A stretch of 64,000 nt of DNA from a virus: positions 39,266-103,265 of the IMG/VR virus record IMGVR_UViG_3300037164_000059; one strand, 5' to 3'. This document shows, one piece after another, positions 17,902 to 27,773 of the stretch (position 1 is its first letter; every line of letters starts with the position of its first letter). Both the position numbers and the translations under genes were made by a program. A model generated the notes under the pieces. It saw only the letters and a program-made list of their open reading frames with translations, was not told where the DNA came from and did not search any database.

Positions 17902-19038
17902 TTATATGGTTGTATTAATTAAATTTATAATATTATTTATTTTATTACAAACAATGTTAATTTGATTGTCAATATCTTTAAGAAATTCTTTTTCATTAAT
18001 TCTTATAATATGACAATTGTGCTTTTCTTTAAGAAAATTTTCTCTAATTAAATCACGTTCTTTTTGTTTTGTTTCGTTATGACTAATTTCATCCCATTCA
18101 ATACAAATATTATATTTTTCAATATATCCATCAACCCAATATCTTATAAATTTCTTTTCACCGCCATTTAATGCATGTTGTATTGGTAAACCCAATTTTT
18201 CTGAAATTATATCTAAATAAATTATTGAATTTGCATTATATTTGGGAGCGTGTTTTAGCCATAATTCACCATATCTTTCAATCATTGTGTTTTTTGCTTT
18301 TTCAGAATATTTTTTATTCATAGTAATATTTTCAACACCGTATTTTTTAAGATTGGTTTGTTTTATCTTTTCTCTTACTTCTTTATTTTGTAGCGTATAT
18401 TCACAGCCATATCTTTTTAAATTAGTTTGTTTTGTTTTTTCTTTAATTTCATTAGAATTAACTGGATTTTTATATCCATATCTTTCCAAATTGGTTTTTT
18501 CTGATTTTTCTTTAAATTCTTTAGTATTAAAAAAGTAATTAACACCATATTTTTTCAAATCATTTTGTTTTTTCTTTTCTTTAATTATATTAGATTGTGA
18601 ATTATGTTTACAACCAAATTTTTTTATAGTCGTTTCTTTTATTTTATTTTTGGTGTCTTCACATAATAAATTTGTTGTAACACCAAATTTTTTTAAACAC
18701 GTTTGTCTTGTTTTTTGTTTAATTTCATCTGAATTAACTGGATTTTTATATCCATATTTTTTTAAATTTGTTTCATAATATTTATTAATTGAACATTTGT
18801 CTGAACATCCGTAATAACCACCAGATTTAATATTTTTATTATAAACCTTATATGTTAAATATTTTTCTTTTCCACATATATCACATTTAACATGAACCAT
18901 ACAATGACTTCCATTTTTTAAATCAGAAACTTTAATTAAAATTTTATTATTAATTTTTGTAAAAACATAACCTTTATTTTGATAATATTTTTTATTACTT
19001 GCATGCCATATTGTTTCAACAAATTCATCCAATATCAT
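17902..19038 (-). CDS. Homing endonuclease with tandem repeats and Vsr-like PD-(D/E)XK domain (second copy)
   Basis: A 378-residue relative of the gene at 11954-13195. A zinc-finger-like Cys cluster CDICGKEK...GCSDKC lies at residues ~50-85. It is followed by about seven repeats of the form KKFGVTTNLLCEDTKNKIK at residues ~90-260. The C-terminal nuclease domain (WVDGYIEKYNICIEWDE, ERDLIRENFLKEKHNCHI) is nearly identical in protein and largely in DNA to the first copy. The N-terminal zinc region differs. The near-identical C-termini and divergent N-termini suggest recent duplication or recombination between the copies. It lies between the ribbon-helix-helix gene and the gene before DNA polymerase. 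Confidence 0.85.
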   Translation of the reverse strand: MILDEFVETIWHASNKKYYQNKGYVFTKINNKILIKVSDLKNGSHCMVHVKCDICGKEKYLTYKVYNKNIKSGGYYGCSDKCSINKYYETNLKKYGYKNPVNSDEIKQKTRQTCLKKFGVTTNLLCEDTKNKIKETTIKKFGCKHNSQSNIIKEKKKQNDLKKYGVNYFFNTKEFKEKSEKTNLERYGYKNPVNSNEIKEKTKQTNLKRYGCEYTLQNKEVREKIKQTNLKKYGVENITMNKKYSEKAKNTMIERYGELWLKHAPKYNANSIIYLDIISEKLGLPIQHALNGGEKKFIRYWVDGYIEKYNICIEWDEISHNETKQKERDLIRENFLKEKHNCHIIRINEKEFLKDIDNQINIVCNKINNIINLINTTI

Positions 19039-19059
19039 TTCATATTTATTAACATAGTA

Positions 19060-19224
19060 TTATTTTTTTATTTCAATTTTACCTTCAATATCTTTTTCCA
19101 TGAAAAACCTTAATCTTTTGGAAAGTGATAAGCCATTGTCATCACAAAATTTTTTATATTTTTCAGATAAAACTTTCGATATTTTAATCGTAATTGTATC
19201 AACTAATATTTTTTCTCTTTTCAT
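19060..19224 (-). CDS. Small ribbon-helix-helix-like protein
   Basis: A 54-residue reading frame from the ATG at 19224 to a TAA at 19060. The protein begins MKREKILVDTITIKISKVLS and continues EKYKKFCDDNGLSLSKRLRF. A short beta strand (TITIKI) followed by two helices separated by a DNGLS turn is the layout of a ribbon-helix-helix DNA-binding protein such as Arc or CopG. It has a strong GTATTTATA motif 20 bases upstream. A role as a transcription factor is inferred from the fold only. Confidence 0.65.
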   Translation of the reverse strand: MKREKILVDTITIKISKVLSEKYKKFCDDNGLSLSKRLRFFMEKDIEGKIEIKK

Positions 19225-19243
19225 ATTACTACTTATCTTTATA

Positions 19244-19252
19244 TATAAATAC
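19244..19252 (-). promoter_or_regulatory. GTATTTATA promoter motif
   Basis: Minus strand AAAAGTATTTATATATAAAG, 19 bases before the ATG at 19224. It is the nearest promoter-like site upstream of the DNA polymerase gene as well. Confidence 0.55.
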
Positions 19253-19272
19253 TTTTAATTTTTAAAATAATT

Positions 19273-21066
19273 CTATTTTTTATGTTTATTTTTAATAATT
19301 TCGATTAAATCATTAATAATACTTTGATTAATGTCTGATTCGGATTTTTTCCCATCAATTACCATTGAAAGTTCTTGATGTTTCTTTTCACATAAATCGA
19401 AAACGTATTCATCTATAGTATCTTTATATACAAAAAAATATGCATTAACTGCATTGCGCTGATTTATGCGATAAATTCGAAAAACTATCTGGTCCATATC
19501 AGAAGGTGTCCACGGTACTGTAATAATACCAATCTTATTTGCTGCTGTTAATGTAAGTCCTTCAGAAATTGTACTTTGAGAACCCAATAATAATTTGGTT
19601 TTTCCATTTTCATCTTGAAAATCTCTAACAATTTCGGCTCTTTCAGTATCAGAAACATCTCCAATATGAAGTTTTGATATTTCAGGATATTTATCATGTA
19701 ATTCATGTAAACTTTTTTTGAAAAAATCTACAATTACTAATTTATCGCCACATTCTAAAATTGAATCTATTAATTCTCTCACACTATTTGTTTTCAAATG
19801 ACTAGTATATTCTCGTAACTTACTTAATATTGCTAATGGATGTATGATTTTTTTATCATTAAACTCATTAATTGTTCCATCTTCTAATTCATAATATATT
19901 TCATATTCTTTAGGTGTCATTTCAAGAACTATTTTTTGTACTGTTTTCTCTGGCAAATCGAGAAGCATTTCTTCAAGTTTTTTTCTGTATGTAAATGGGC
20001 TTATTTTATTAAATAATTCTTCGAATTTTGTTAAACTAATATCTGTTTCCCAACCAAAGCCATCAATATTATACGACATTCCACAATAAATTTTATAAAA
20101 TTTATCTTTTGTTGGAAATTCTAATGGTGAAATTTGATGTAACACGCTATATAACTGATATGCGTGCGATTTTGCTGGAGTCCCGGACATAAAAATTTTT
20201 GATATTTTTCCATCATTAAAAATATCGTCTTTAAATAATCTTTTAAACGCTTTATACGTATTTGTTGAGGTTGAAGAAATACGATGACACTCATCTGCAA
20301 TTAAACAATCTATTTTACCTATATTTAATTTATCAAACTTATCTTTTACCTTATTAAAATCAGATGAATTAAAATAATCATAATTGAAGATAATGTATTT
20401 ACTATTTTCAATATTACACGTATTTTTTTTACCAACAATAAAAACTTGTGAATTGTTTGAAAATTTTTTTACTTCATTTAAGTAATTGTATTTCAATGAG
20501 TTGGGTGTTATAACAATTACTTTTTTAAAATCATTCATTTCTACATAACCTATTGAGATTAAAGTTTTTCCTGAACCCATCCCTAGAGCTAATAATGCAT
20601 TTCTTACTACATTTAAAAACATTATTCCTACAACTTGATGTTTAAATAATGTTATATTTGGTTTTAAATTTTTTTGTACAACATCTATATATTTTTCATA
20701 AGTTTCTTCTAATTCTTGCTTGTATTTAACCCAAAATTCTTTCTTAATATTTAATTCGGCAATAAATTTACGTTTCTCTGCTTCAGCAATTTCAAGTTTT
20801 TGTATTTGTTGAATGAAAATATTTCGACTATCATCATTACCAAAGTCAAAATGAATTTTATTTGAACCTTTATATTTTTTGATTAAAGAAAATAATGACA
20901 TTGTAGTTACTTCCCATACCATCATACCAGCATTCCATTTACGAGTTTCTTCAGGTAATGATTTAAGATTATTTATTAATCCTTCATTATATTGAAACCT
21001 AAGATAATATGCTTGTCTTTTAGAAATTCTTTCACAACAAACTATGAATGGGGGTAGTGATTGCAT
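19273..21066 (-). CDS. SNF2-family helicase with HARP-like N-terminus
   Basis: A 597-residue superfamily 2 helicase. The N-terminus (AYYLRFQYNEGLINNLK, RKWNAGMMVWEV) resembles the HARP domain of SMARCAL1-type annealing helicases. Motif I is GMGSGKT (~162-168), motif II ADECHR (~257-262), motif III MSGTPAKS, motif V SEGLTLTAANK and motif VI DQIVFRIYRINQRN, which is of SNF2 type. In T4 the comparable role of fork regression and recombination is played by UvsW. I start the gene at the ATG at 21066 because a TTG-N19-TATCTTTG promoter ends at 21088, downstream of the alternative TTG start. It is followed downstream by the ribbon-helix-helix gene. Confidence 0.88.
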   Translation of the reverse strand: MQSLPPFIVCCERISKRQAYYLRFQYNEGLINNLKSLPEETRKWNAGMMVWEVTTMSLFSLIKKYKGSNKIHFDFGNDDSRNIFIQQIQKLEIAEAEKRKFIAELNIKKEFWVKYKQELEETYEKYIDVVQKNLKPNITLFKHQVVGIMFLNVVRNALLALGMGSGKTLISIGYVEMNDFKKVIVITPNSLKYNYLNEVKKFSNNSQVFIVGKKNTCNIENSKYIIFNYDYFNSSDFNKVKDKFDKLNIGKIDCLIADECHRISSTSTNTYKAFKRLFKDDIFNDGKISKIFMSGTPAKSHAYQLYSVLHQISPLEFPTKDKFYKIYCGMSYNIDGFGWETDISLTKFEELFNKISPFTYRKKLEEMLLDLPEKTVQKIVLEMTPKEYEIYYELEDGTINEFNDKKIIHPLAILSKLREYTSHLKTNSVRELIDSILECGDKLVIVDFFKKSLHELHDKYPEISKLHIGDVSDTERAEIVRDFQDENGKTKLLLGSQSTISEGLTLTAANKIGIITVPWTPSDMDQIVFRIYRINQRNAVNAYFFVYKDTIDEYVFDLCEKKHQELSMVIDGKKSESDINQSIINDLIEIIKNKHKK

Positions 21067-21087
21067 ATAACTTTTTGACTTTACATG

Positions 21088-21117
21088 CAAAGATAATTAA
21101 AAAAATTTAAATGTCAA
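21088..21117 (-). promoter_or_regulatory. Bacteroidota-type promoter
   Basis: On the minus strand TTG (21117-21115), a 19-base spacer, then TATCTTTG (21095-21088), fitting the host consensus TTTG-N19/21-TAnnTTTG. It lies 21 bases before the helicase ATG at 21066. Confidence 0.65.
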
Positions 21118-21125
21118 TTAATATT

Positions 21126-21548
21126 TTAAATTACTGTGGTTTTTGTAATACTATTAGATATTATAACATTTATATATCCATTAACAGGTAATGTTATTTT
21201 ACCGCAACCGCCCTCATTTCCAGATGAAATAAAGTCTAATTTAAATTCCATTTTATAATTACCTGCTTTTCTTGTATCTCTTAACTTAAACCTATATGTT
21301 AATGTATATTTTTCTTCTGCAGGAAAATCTGGTCTATCATTATTAACAACAAGATTTGCTGGTGCGTTAGCAATTCGATATAATCCATTTTCATCAATCA
21401 TTGATACAGTAACTGCAACATTTTCTAACATATCTGCAGTAATATCATATTGTTCTAATGTATGTTGAATTAATGGATATTTTAATTCAGGAAGTGTGCT
21501 ATCTTTCTTAATAAAAAAATTATTAATATTAAATGTTGAATAGTCCAT
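21126..21548 (-). CDS. BppU-like baseplate/fibre attachment protein, tentative
   Basis: A 140-residue all-beta protein. The pattern KKDSTLPELKYPLIQ, then ADMLENVAVTVSMIDENG, YTLTYRFKLRDTRKAGNYK and LPVNGYINVII follows that of the N-terminal domain of phage baseplate upper protein BppU (a beta-sandwich that anchors receptor-binding proteins). It is the last gene of the fibre block on this strand, two bases after the holin-like gene. The match is to a pattern of alternating strands and a few residues, so the family is moderate. Confidence 0.5.
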   Translation of the reverse strand: MDYSTFNINNFFIKKDSTLPELKYPLIQHTLEQYDITADMLENVAVTVSMIDENGLYRIANAPANLVVNNDRPDFPAEEKYTLTYRFKLRDTRKAGNYKMEFKLDFISSGNEGGCGKITLPVNGYINVIISNSITKTTVI

Positions 21549-21550
21549 TT

Positions 21551-21862
21551 TTATTTATCAGTTTTAGTACTACTATCAGTATTGTCTATATTATTTATTT
21601 TATTATCTATCAACTTACCGTCATTTTCAATTGTTTTCGCTTTGTTTTTACCATAAATAACACTACCTAAAAATAATGAATTAGCACCAATTACTGCTGC
21701 AATTTCAACTCCAGTATATTTAATAATATGAATTGCGAACTTTATATCTATAGTAAGTAATCCAGTTAATGTAGTTAATGCAGTTAATATAAATATTAAT
21801 CTCATACTACTTTCAGAACCACTACCTCTAAAAAAATTTGCAATAAAATTAGTTAATTTCAT
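21551..21862 (-). CDS. Two-transmembrane protein, holin-like
   Basis: A 103-residue membrane protein with hydrophobic segments at ~21-39 (MRLIFILTALTTLTGLLTI) and ~51-71 (GVEIAAVIGANSLFLGSVIY), a short amphipathic link, and a charged Lys/Asp/Asn-rich tail. Size, two helices and a polar C-terminus fit a class II holin. It lies next to the fibre block, where lysis genes are common, but no endolysin is visible beside it. A GTATTTATA motif at 21878-21886 precedes it. Other small membrane proteins would look the same. Confidence 0.45.
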   Translation of the reverse strand: MKLTNFIANFFRGSGSESSMRLIFILTALTTLTGLLTIDIKFAIHIIKYTGVEIAAVIGANSLFLGSVIYGKNKAKTIENDGKLIDNKINNIDNTDSSTKTDK

Positions 21863-21877
21863 GATTATATTTTTAAT

Positions 21878-21886
21878 TATAAATAC
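21878..21886 (-). promoter_or_regulatory. GTATTTATA promoter motif
   Basis: Minus strand TTAGTATTTATAATTAAA, about 16 bases before the ATG at 21862. Confidence 0.55.
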
Positions 21887-21898
21887 TAATATTTTATT

Positions 21899-22570
21899 TT
21901 AAAAAAATGAAACTTCACAATAAGTAATAACAATTTTTCCACTTGCTCCTGTACCACCAATTGATGTTCCACCCGTATATGCTCTAATAGCACCAGCACC
22001 TCCACCACCCGGAGCAGTACCCGGATAACCATTTGAACTAGGTAATGTTATAGTACCATTTCCACCTGCACCACCACCAGCTACTCCTCCAGTACCACCT
22101 GAAGCCATAATTGCGTTTCCACCAGCATTTTTATTTCCAGCAGCACCGCCACCTCCACCACCTCTTGGAGCACCAAGAATACCACCCGGATAACTATTTG
22201 CACCATTTCCACCATTATATTTTATAGTTCCTGTACCACTACTTGCTTGTCCACCTTGTGTACCTCCCGTACTATCAAGTATTACTCCTGTACCACCTTT
22301 TGCAACAACAGTAGTAACATTAAAACTACTATCACCACCATTTATACCTGCAGCACCACCACTTCCAACTATAATAGTATAACCAGAACCGGGAATAACA
22401 TTAACAAAACCACTTGAATATGCACCACCACCTGCTCCACCACCACCATATGTAATAGTTGTCTTTGTTGCACCACCACCACCAGCACCCCAACATTCAA
22501 CTCTTATTTGTGTTAGATATAATGGACATGTCCAAATAAAAGTACCTGATGTATTATATGTTATAACCAT
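21899..22570 (-). CDS. Glycine-rich adhesin
   Basis: A 223-residue protein. It begins MVITYNTSGTFIWTCPLYLT and QIRVECWGAGGGG, then is dominated by glycine runs (GGGGAGGGAYSSG, GGGGGGAAGNKN, GGGAGGNGTI). This is the glycine-rich domain common in Bacteroidota surface and phage proteins, and glycine-rich adhesins sit at fibre tips in T4 relatives (gp38). It ends two bases before the large fibre gene and is cotranscribed with it. Tip adhesin or fibre-assembly protein is inferred from composition and position. Confidence 0.7.
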   Translation of the reverse strand: MVITYNTSGTFIWTCPLYLTQIRVECWGAGGGGATKTTITYGGGGAGGGAYSSGFVNVIPGSGYTIIVGSGGAAGINGGDSSFNVTTVVAKGGTGVILDSTGGTQGGQASSGTGTIKYNGGNGANSYPGGILGAPRGGGGGGAAGNKNAGGNAIMASGGTGGVAGGGAGGNGTITLPSSNGYPGTAPGGGGAGAIRAYTGGTSIGGTGASGKIVITYCEVSFF

Positions 22571-22572
22571 TA

Positions 22573-25500
22573 TTATATATTTAATCCTACTAAATAACCA
22601 TCATAAGTATTACTTGATGTACTAAAGAAACCCAATACATCACGTTTACTTGCTGTTGTTGTTAATATTGGAGCAGTACCACCTGCCCATCTAATTGTAC
22701 TAAACCAAGTAACTGTACGTCCACCAACACCATCTTGTGTAATATGTACAAAAAATTTTAATCCGTTTGTTGCGTTAGATACTGCAATTGTTATATTTCC
22801 TGCTGGCATTGTAATTTGATGATTCATTACCCTTGCATCAATAGTAACAGTAGCACCTGTACCGGGTGTATAACCACTATAACTTATTAATGATATTTTA
22901 TTTGTATCACTTGGATGTACATGGTCTTGTCTTGACCAATATGTTGAACTACCACTTGTTGCTGTACTATCCATTAATGGAAGTGCAGTACTACCTTGTT
23001 TGATATACCATGCTGTTGTTGCAATACAAGTACTATTATTATTTACTGCAGGAGTAGGAGCGAATGCACTTGTTCCACCAGAAATCAATGGACTTTTTAT
23101 ACATGATGTACCGCAAACAATAGGTGAACATACTCTTGTACTACCTGTTATTATTGGTGAACATATATAAGTACTTGCATTAATATTACCAGTTACAGAT
23201 AAAGTACTACCATTAAAAGTCATATTAGGTTGTGAACATATACAACTCATATTAACATATGTACCAACACCATTAGCAGTAGTACCTACCCAACAGAAAG
23301 GAACTGATGCTGCTTGATTACACCAACAACCTGTTCCATCTGCTGCCGAAGTTAAAACTTTTCCTATACCAGCACCTGTTTTTATTCTAATAACTGATGT
23401 TATCATACAAGTTGAACCTGATATAATAGCACCACTTACACATGAAGTACCACATACTATTGGAGAACATACTCTTGTTGAACCTGTTATTATAGTTCCT
23501 TTTACTGTACCTGTTGAACATAATAATGCTGTTTGAACACATGAAGTACCACATACTATTGGAGAACATACTCTTGTTGAACCTGTTATTATAGTTCCTT
23601 TTAATGTACCACTCATTGTACCACCACTTGTAAATAATTTACTTGTATCACTTGGATGTGTATGGTCTTGTTTTGCCCATAATGTTGAAGTACCAACTGT
23701 AGCAGTACCATCCATTAAAGGCATTGCTGTTGCACATTGACCAATATACCATGCACTATTTATTACACAATTACTATTATCATTTGTTGCTGGTGTACAT
23801 ACATTAACTACACCTGTAAATGTCACGCCACTTATATTTGCTTTTTTATTTAATATTGCATTTGTTGTTCCAGTATAACCACTTACAAATGACTTTGAAG
23901 CAAAAGTATTAGGTGCTGTTGTTCCAGTATAACCACTTACAAATGACTTTGAAGCAAAAGTATTAGGTGCTGTTATTCCAGTATAACCACTTACAAATGA
24001 TTTACTTGCATATGTTGCAGGTGCTGTTGTACCAGTATATGTTTGATATATACTTGTATTTAATTTACTTGTTAAAGTAGTACTAAGTGTACCACTATTA
24101 ACATTTACATTAAAACTATTACCTGACCAACAAATACTGTTTCCTGCAAGACTTGAACCATTTAAATTAATAACACCAGTACTATATTGTAAACCAATTC
24201 CTGCAATGGCTGAATTTACATATAAACCACTTACATCACTACATAAACTTGAATTGCTTGCTAATTTAACTGCAATATTATAGTTTCCACCTACTGATGT
24301 AACACAAATACCATTACCACTAACAGTACCTTGGGTAGAATTGAATAATACAAATGTTAAAGGTGTAATTCCAATATAAATTGGGTTAGGTGTTGTGAGA
24401 ATCCATGAAGTATTTTTATTGGTTGCACCACTGATAACTGACATATAAGCACCTGAAACAACATCACCAAAAACTGAGCCATTAAAATCTGATGCACGAC
24501 CCCAATTGGTTGTTGATGCGGTATAAACACCATTTGTAGCACCACTTGCTTGATTTTTAACTAAAACTCTCATACCTATGGTAAGTTGAACACCACCAAT
24601 TATTGTTAAACCTGAAAGTGTTACAGGACCTGTTGTTGCTACTTCAACAGCAGCATGTACTTGTAAACCTGTTGCAACTGTATCAACATATGCTCTTGAA
24701 ACCAAAGAATTTGAACTGAAAGTACTACTATAATCATTATTATATTCAAAACCTCTTGGTATTGCTCTACTATCAGTAATTGTTACTTGAGTATTACTTA
24801 ATTGAAAACGTATTGCTTCTGTACCATCACTTGTCATACCTTTTATAGAAATAGTACCACCACTGCTATAAAATTCCATACCACAACCATTTTTATCATA
24901 TATTTGAGCACCACATGAACTTGCAATATTAATTCTTCTACTTTGTAAACAAAAATCTTGATTTCCACAAATTATTATTGGTGCAGTTAATATACCACCA
25001 AGGCAAATATTATGATTATCATATTTACAAATACCATTTGTTGCGCCAGTAATTACTTTAACGATTGCTGGTTGTGTACTACCAGTATATGCATTAAAAT
25101 CACATGTTTTGAATAAAGTGTTGTTATTAGTACCACCGGAATTTAATATAAAATTACATAAATTTATATTATTTAAACAAGTACTTACTGGTAATTCTGG
25201 ATTTCCAGTAAATATTGGACTTTCAAGAGATGAGAATGTTTTTCTTATTGTACTACCAGTTATAGTAAAATAAAAATTATAACCATCAAATTCAACTGCC
25301 CCCACTTCTGGACTACTAAGTAATGAACCACTTGTAAATTTAAGTGGTGCATTTGTTATAGTACCTGCTTTCAAATGTATAACAGCAGTTGGTACTATGC
25401 CAAAACCTGTGTTTCCAACAGCAGTAATTCTTACCTTTTCAGTCGGAACTGAATTAGTTGCAGTGTTAAATAATATATCACCATTATATGAACCAAGTAA

Positions 25501-27750
25501 ACCATTACCTGTATATTGTGATATAATTGAGTTTACTGTTGCACCAGTATTAGCAATACGTGCTCTGAACCAAACGTGTCCAATTTCGTCACCATTTTGT
25601 ACTCCACATACTGAACATAAAGTACCTCTCGTCTTAACAATTGCTAAACCAGTACCAATCGCATCATTTGAACTTAATTTTATTCTTAAATCAGCAGCAT
25701 TAGCATTATTGGAATCCATTTCAATAAGACTCTGACTACCAACAGCAACATCAAGAAAATTTGCTTCATTGATTTGAAATTTATTTAGTCTTGTTATTAC
25801 GCCACCACCAATATTTACACGACCTAAACTATCAACATACATATGTGGAACAGTATCATTTGGTGAAGACATTATTGCAAATCTATAATTACCACCACGA
25901 GCAAAACTATTTGCAATAGGAGCAATGATTGGATTTGTTGTTGTTCTTATTCGTATCCAATATAAATAATTTTCATCTCCCGGTAAGTCAGACAAATCAT
26001 CTTGAATCCAATTTGTCATTAATGTACTATCCCATGATAATGAACCACTTTGTGTTAAATTTTTTGTACAATCTATATAATTATTATTAAAATTATTAAT
26101 ATCAACCCACATACTACCTGTCCAATATTCTGTAACTAAAATAATACCTGAAGCAATATTTAACATATTTACATAGATACTATCTATTTTAACTTGTGTT
26201 CCAAAATAAATAGCATTAACAGTAGTACCAGAATTAAATATAATAACATCACCACCTAAAGTACTACTATTTGCTTCTGCAGTTATATTATTATAAATAA
26301 TAGGATTTGCAGTATAATCTAATGTTTGTTGAACATCAGTAAAACCAACAGTTGATACAACAAAAGTTCCAATTGGTAATTGTCCAAAAGCGGCAAAAAT
26401 AAATGTTGTTCCTAAACCATGTCCAGTAATATTTTTAAATTGAACTGTAATACCAGCATAAATTAATGTTGCACCAGTTGTACAACCGCTACTTATTGAC
26501 CAAGCACTAAAAGTTTGTCCTTGGTCAATACTTATTTTCCATCTAAAAGTATCTGTTGTACCAGTAATACTATCAATTTCAAACTCAAAAATACTTATAT
26601 AATTTCGAGTATATATTCCACCAATCGATATATCATTTGGACCACCTATTACTAATGCAGCATGACTATTCATAATATTACTTGGGCTATTGACACCAAA
26701 TCTACCAGTTTCTGAAATCACTATTGGACTATTATTATCGTCAATATTATAAAGATACCAAAATTTTGCATTTTCATCTCTATAAGTTTCTGCAAGCCAT
26801 TTAGCAACGCCATTTTCTGCCCATTGAACATTTTTATCAACATCTAAAGAACCGTCTATAATAAGCGCATTAGTTTCAGTACCAATTAAATCACCAATAG
26901 TATCTATTCCATATGCATGTACAAGACCTTTTGGTGTTATTGTTCCAAAACCAGTTAATCCACTTATTGTATTTATTGTAATAATTGGCGTTATACCATC
27001 TGCTTTATTAATTGTAATGGCAGATACTGTGTCACCAGTTGGTCTAATTTTACTTGAAACTAAACCCCCATTAAAACTACTTTCAATATTTGTACTAGCA
27101 TTAATTTCAGTAACTTGTTGCAAACCTGTTGAACCAGTATAATTATTAATTTGAGTCTTATTGTAATAATTTGTAGGTAATGTAGTACCAGTAAAGTTAT
27201 TAAAATTAATTATATTTAATTTAGTTCCAATTAATGTATTTGTTTTACCAGTATAGCTATTAATTTGTGCTTTATTATAATAAAATGTTGGTAATGTAGT
27301 ACCCGTAAAGTTATTAAAAACACTGACATCTACTTTAGTATTTAAATCAGTAAGATACGCTAAAGTACCATCCGAATTTTGAATAGTTAAATTTCTAAAA
27401 TTATTTGTACTAATACCTGATGTAATAAACATTACACCTTTAGCATTATCTACACTATCATATATTTGAAAATTATTTGATTTAAAATAATCAGGTGTAT
27501 CACCAAGAAATTTCCAACTACTACCATTACTAAAATAAAATCCAGATGATTTTCTATTAGCAACATAAGTGCCACTACCACTTCTAACAACATAAATTTT
27601 ACCACTTGACGTACCTGCAGCAGGTAAATCTGTATATAAATTTACTTGTGGATATGTTGAACCTGTTGTTGGTGTACTTCCGCTACCACTGAAATTACCA
27701 TTAAATAAAAATATGTTTCCAGATAACAAATCTACTGTGAAAGTTGCCAT
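22573..27750 (-). CDS. Large tail fibre protein
   Basis: A 1725-residue fibre subunit starting at the ATG at 27750, just after a GTATTTATA motif. The N-terminus (VNLYTDLPAAGTSSGKIYVV) and long Ser/Thr/Gly/Asn-rich beta regions are typical of trimeric fibres. Internal repeats occur: SKSFVSGYTGTTAPNTFA three to four times, TGSTRVCSPIVCGTSC four times, and two copies of a motif ending QDHTHPSDT or QDHVHPSDT, which is common in tail fibres. Cysteine content is high for a phage fibre. The C-terminal ~90 residues form a distinct beta domain (MPAGNITIAVSNATNGLKFF, WFSTIRWAGGTAPIL) with no visible intramolecular chaperone. Confidence 0.85.
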   Translation of the reverse strand: MATFTVDLLSGNIFLFNGNFSGSGSTPTTGSTYPQVNLYTDLPAAGTSSGKIYVVRSGSGTYVANRKSSGFYFSNGSSWKFLGDTPDYFKSNNFQIYDSVDNAKGVMFITSGISTNNFRNLTIQNSDGTLAYLTDLNTKVDVSVFNNFTGTTLPTFYYNKAQINSYTGKTNTLIGTKLNIINFNNFTGTTLPTNYYNKTQINNYTGSTGLQQVTEINASTNIESSFNGGLVSSKIRPTGDTVSAITINKADGITPIITINTISGLTGFGTITPKGLVHAYGIDTIGDLIGTETNALIIDGSLDVDKNVQWAENGVAKWLAETYRDENAKFWYLYNIDDNNSPIVISETGRFGVNSPSNIMNSHAALVIGGPNDISIGGIYTRNYISIFEFEIDSITGTTDTFRWKISIDQGQTFSAWSISSGCTTGATLIYAGITVQFKNITGHGLGTTFIFAAFGQLPIGTFVVSTVGFTDVQQTLDYTANPIIYNNITAEANSSTLGGDVIIFNSGTTVNAIYFGTQVKIDSIYVNMLNIASGIILVTEYWTGSMWVDINNFNNNYIDCTKNLTQSGSLSWDSTLMTNWIQDDLSDLPGDENYLYWIRIRTTTNPIIAPIANSFARGGNYRFAIMSSPNDTVPHMYVDSLGRVNIGGGVITRLNKFQINEANFLDVAVGSQSLIEMDSNNANAADLRIKLSSNDAIGTGLAIVKTRGTLCSVCGVQNGDEIGHVWFRARIANTGATVNSIISQYTGNGLLGSYNGDILFNTATNSVPTEKVRITAVGNTGFGIVPTAVIHLKAGTITNAPLKFTSGSLLSSPEVGAVEFDGYNFYFTITGSTIRKTFSSLESPIFTGNPELPVSTCLNNINLCNFILNSGGTNNNTLFKTCDFNAYTGSTQPAIVKVITGATNGICKYDNHNICLGGILTAPIIICGNQDFCLQSRRINIASSCGAQIYDKNGCGMEFYSSGGTISIKGMTSDGTEAIRFQLSNTQVTITDSRAIPRGFEYNNDYSSTFSSNSLVSRAYVDTVATGLQVHAAVEVATTGPVTLSGLTIIGGVQLTIGMRVLVKNQASGATNGVYTASTTNWGRASDFNGSVFGDVVSGAYMSVISGATNKNTSWILTTPNPIYIGITPLTFVLFNSTQGTVSGNGICVTSVGGNYNIAVKLASNSSLCSDVSGLYVNSAIAGIGLQYSTGVINLNGSSLAGNSICWSGNSFNVNVNSGTLSTTLTSKLNTSIYQTYTGTTAPATYASKSFVSGYTGITAPNTFASKSFVSGYTGTTAPNTFASKSFVSGYTGTTNAILNKKANISGVTFTGVVNVCTPATNDNSNCVINSAWYIGQCATAMPLMDGTATVGTSTLWAKQDHTHPSDTSKLFTSGGTMSGTLKGTIITGSTRVCSPIVCGTSCVQTALLCSTGTVKGTIITGSTRVCSPIVCGTSCVSGAIISGSTCMITSVIRIKTGAGIGKVLTSAADGTGCWCNQAASVPFCWVGTTANGVGTYVNMSCICSQPNMTFNGSTLSVTGNINASTYICSPIITGSTRVCSPIVCGTSCIKSPLISGGTSAFAPTPAVNNNSTCIATTAWYIKQGSTALPLMDSTATSGSSTYWSRQDHVHPSDTNKISLISYSGYTPGTGATVTIDARVMNHQITMPAGNITIAVSNATNGLKFFVHITQDGVGGRTVTWFSTIRWAGGTAPILTTTASKRDVLGFFSTSSNTYDGYLVGLNI
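23095..23610 (-). repeat. Imperfect direct repeats inside the tail fibre gene
   Basis: A unit of about 60-100 bases coding for TGSTRVCSPIVCGTSC recurs four times, with long identical DNA stretches between copies near 23430-23490 and 23530-23595. Such repeats allow fibre length to change by recombination. Confidence 0.75.
23860..24030 (-). repeat. Tandem repeats inside the tail fibre gene
   Basis: A 57-base unit coding for SGYTGTTAPNTFASKSFV is repeated at least three times with near-identical DNA. Confidence 0.75.
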
Positions 27751-27764
27751 TATAATATCTTTTT

Positions 27765-27773
27765 TATAAATAC
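27765..27773 (-). promoter_or_regulatory. GTATTTATA promoter motif
   Basis: Minus strand TTAGTATTTATAAAAAAG, 14 bases before the ATG at 27750 of the large fibre gene. It supports that ATG over in-frame upstream codons. Confidence 0.6.

Noticed and set aside
21066-21090. TTG start at 21090 for the SNF2-like helicase
   Set aside because: The host-type promoter's -7 box covers 21088-21095, so a transcript would begin downstream of that codon; the ATG at 21066 fits.
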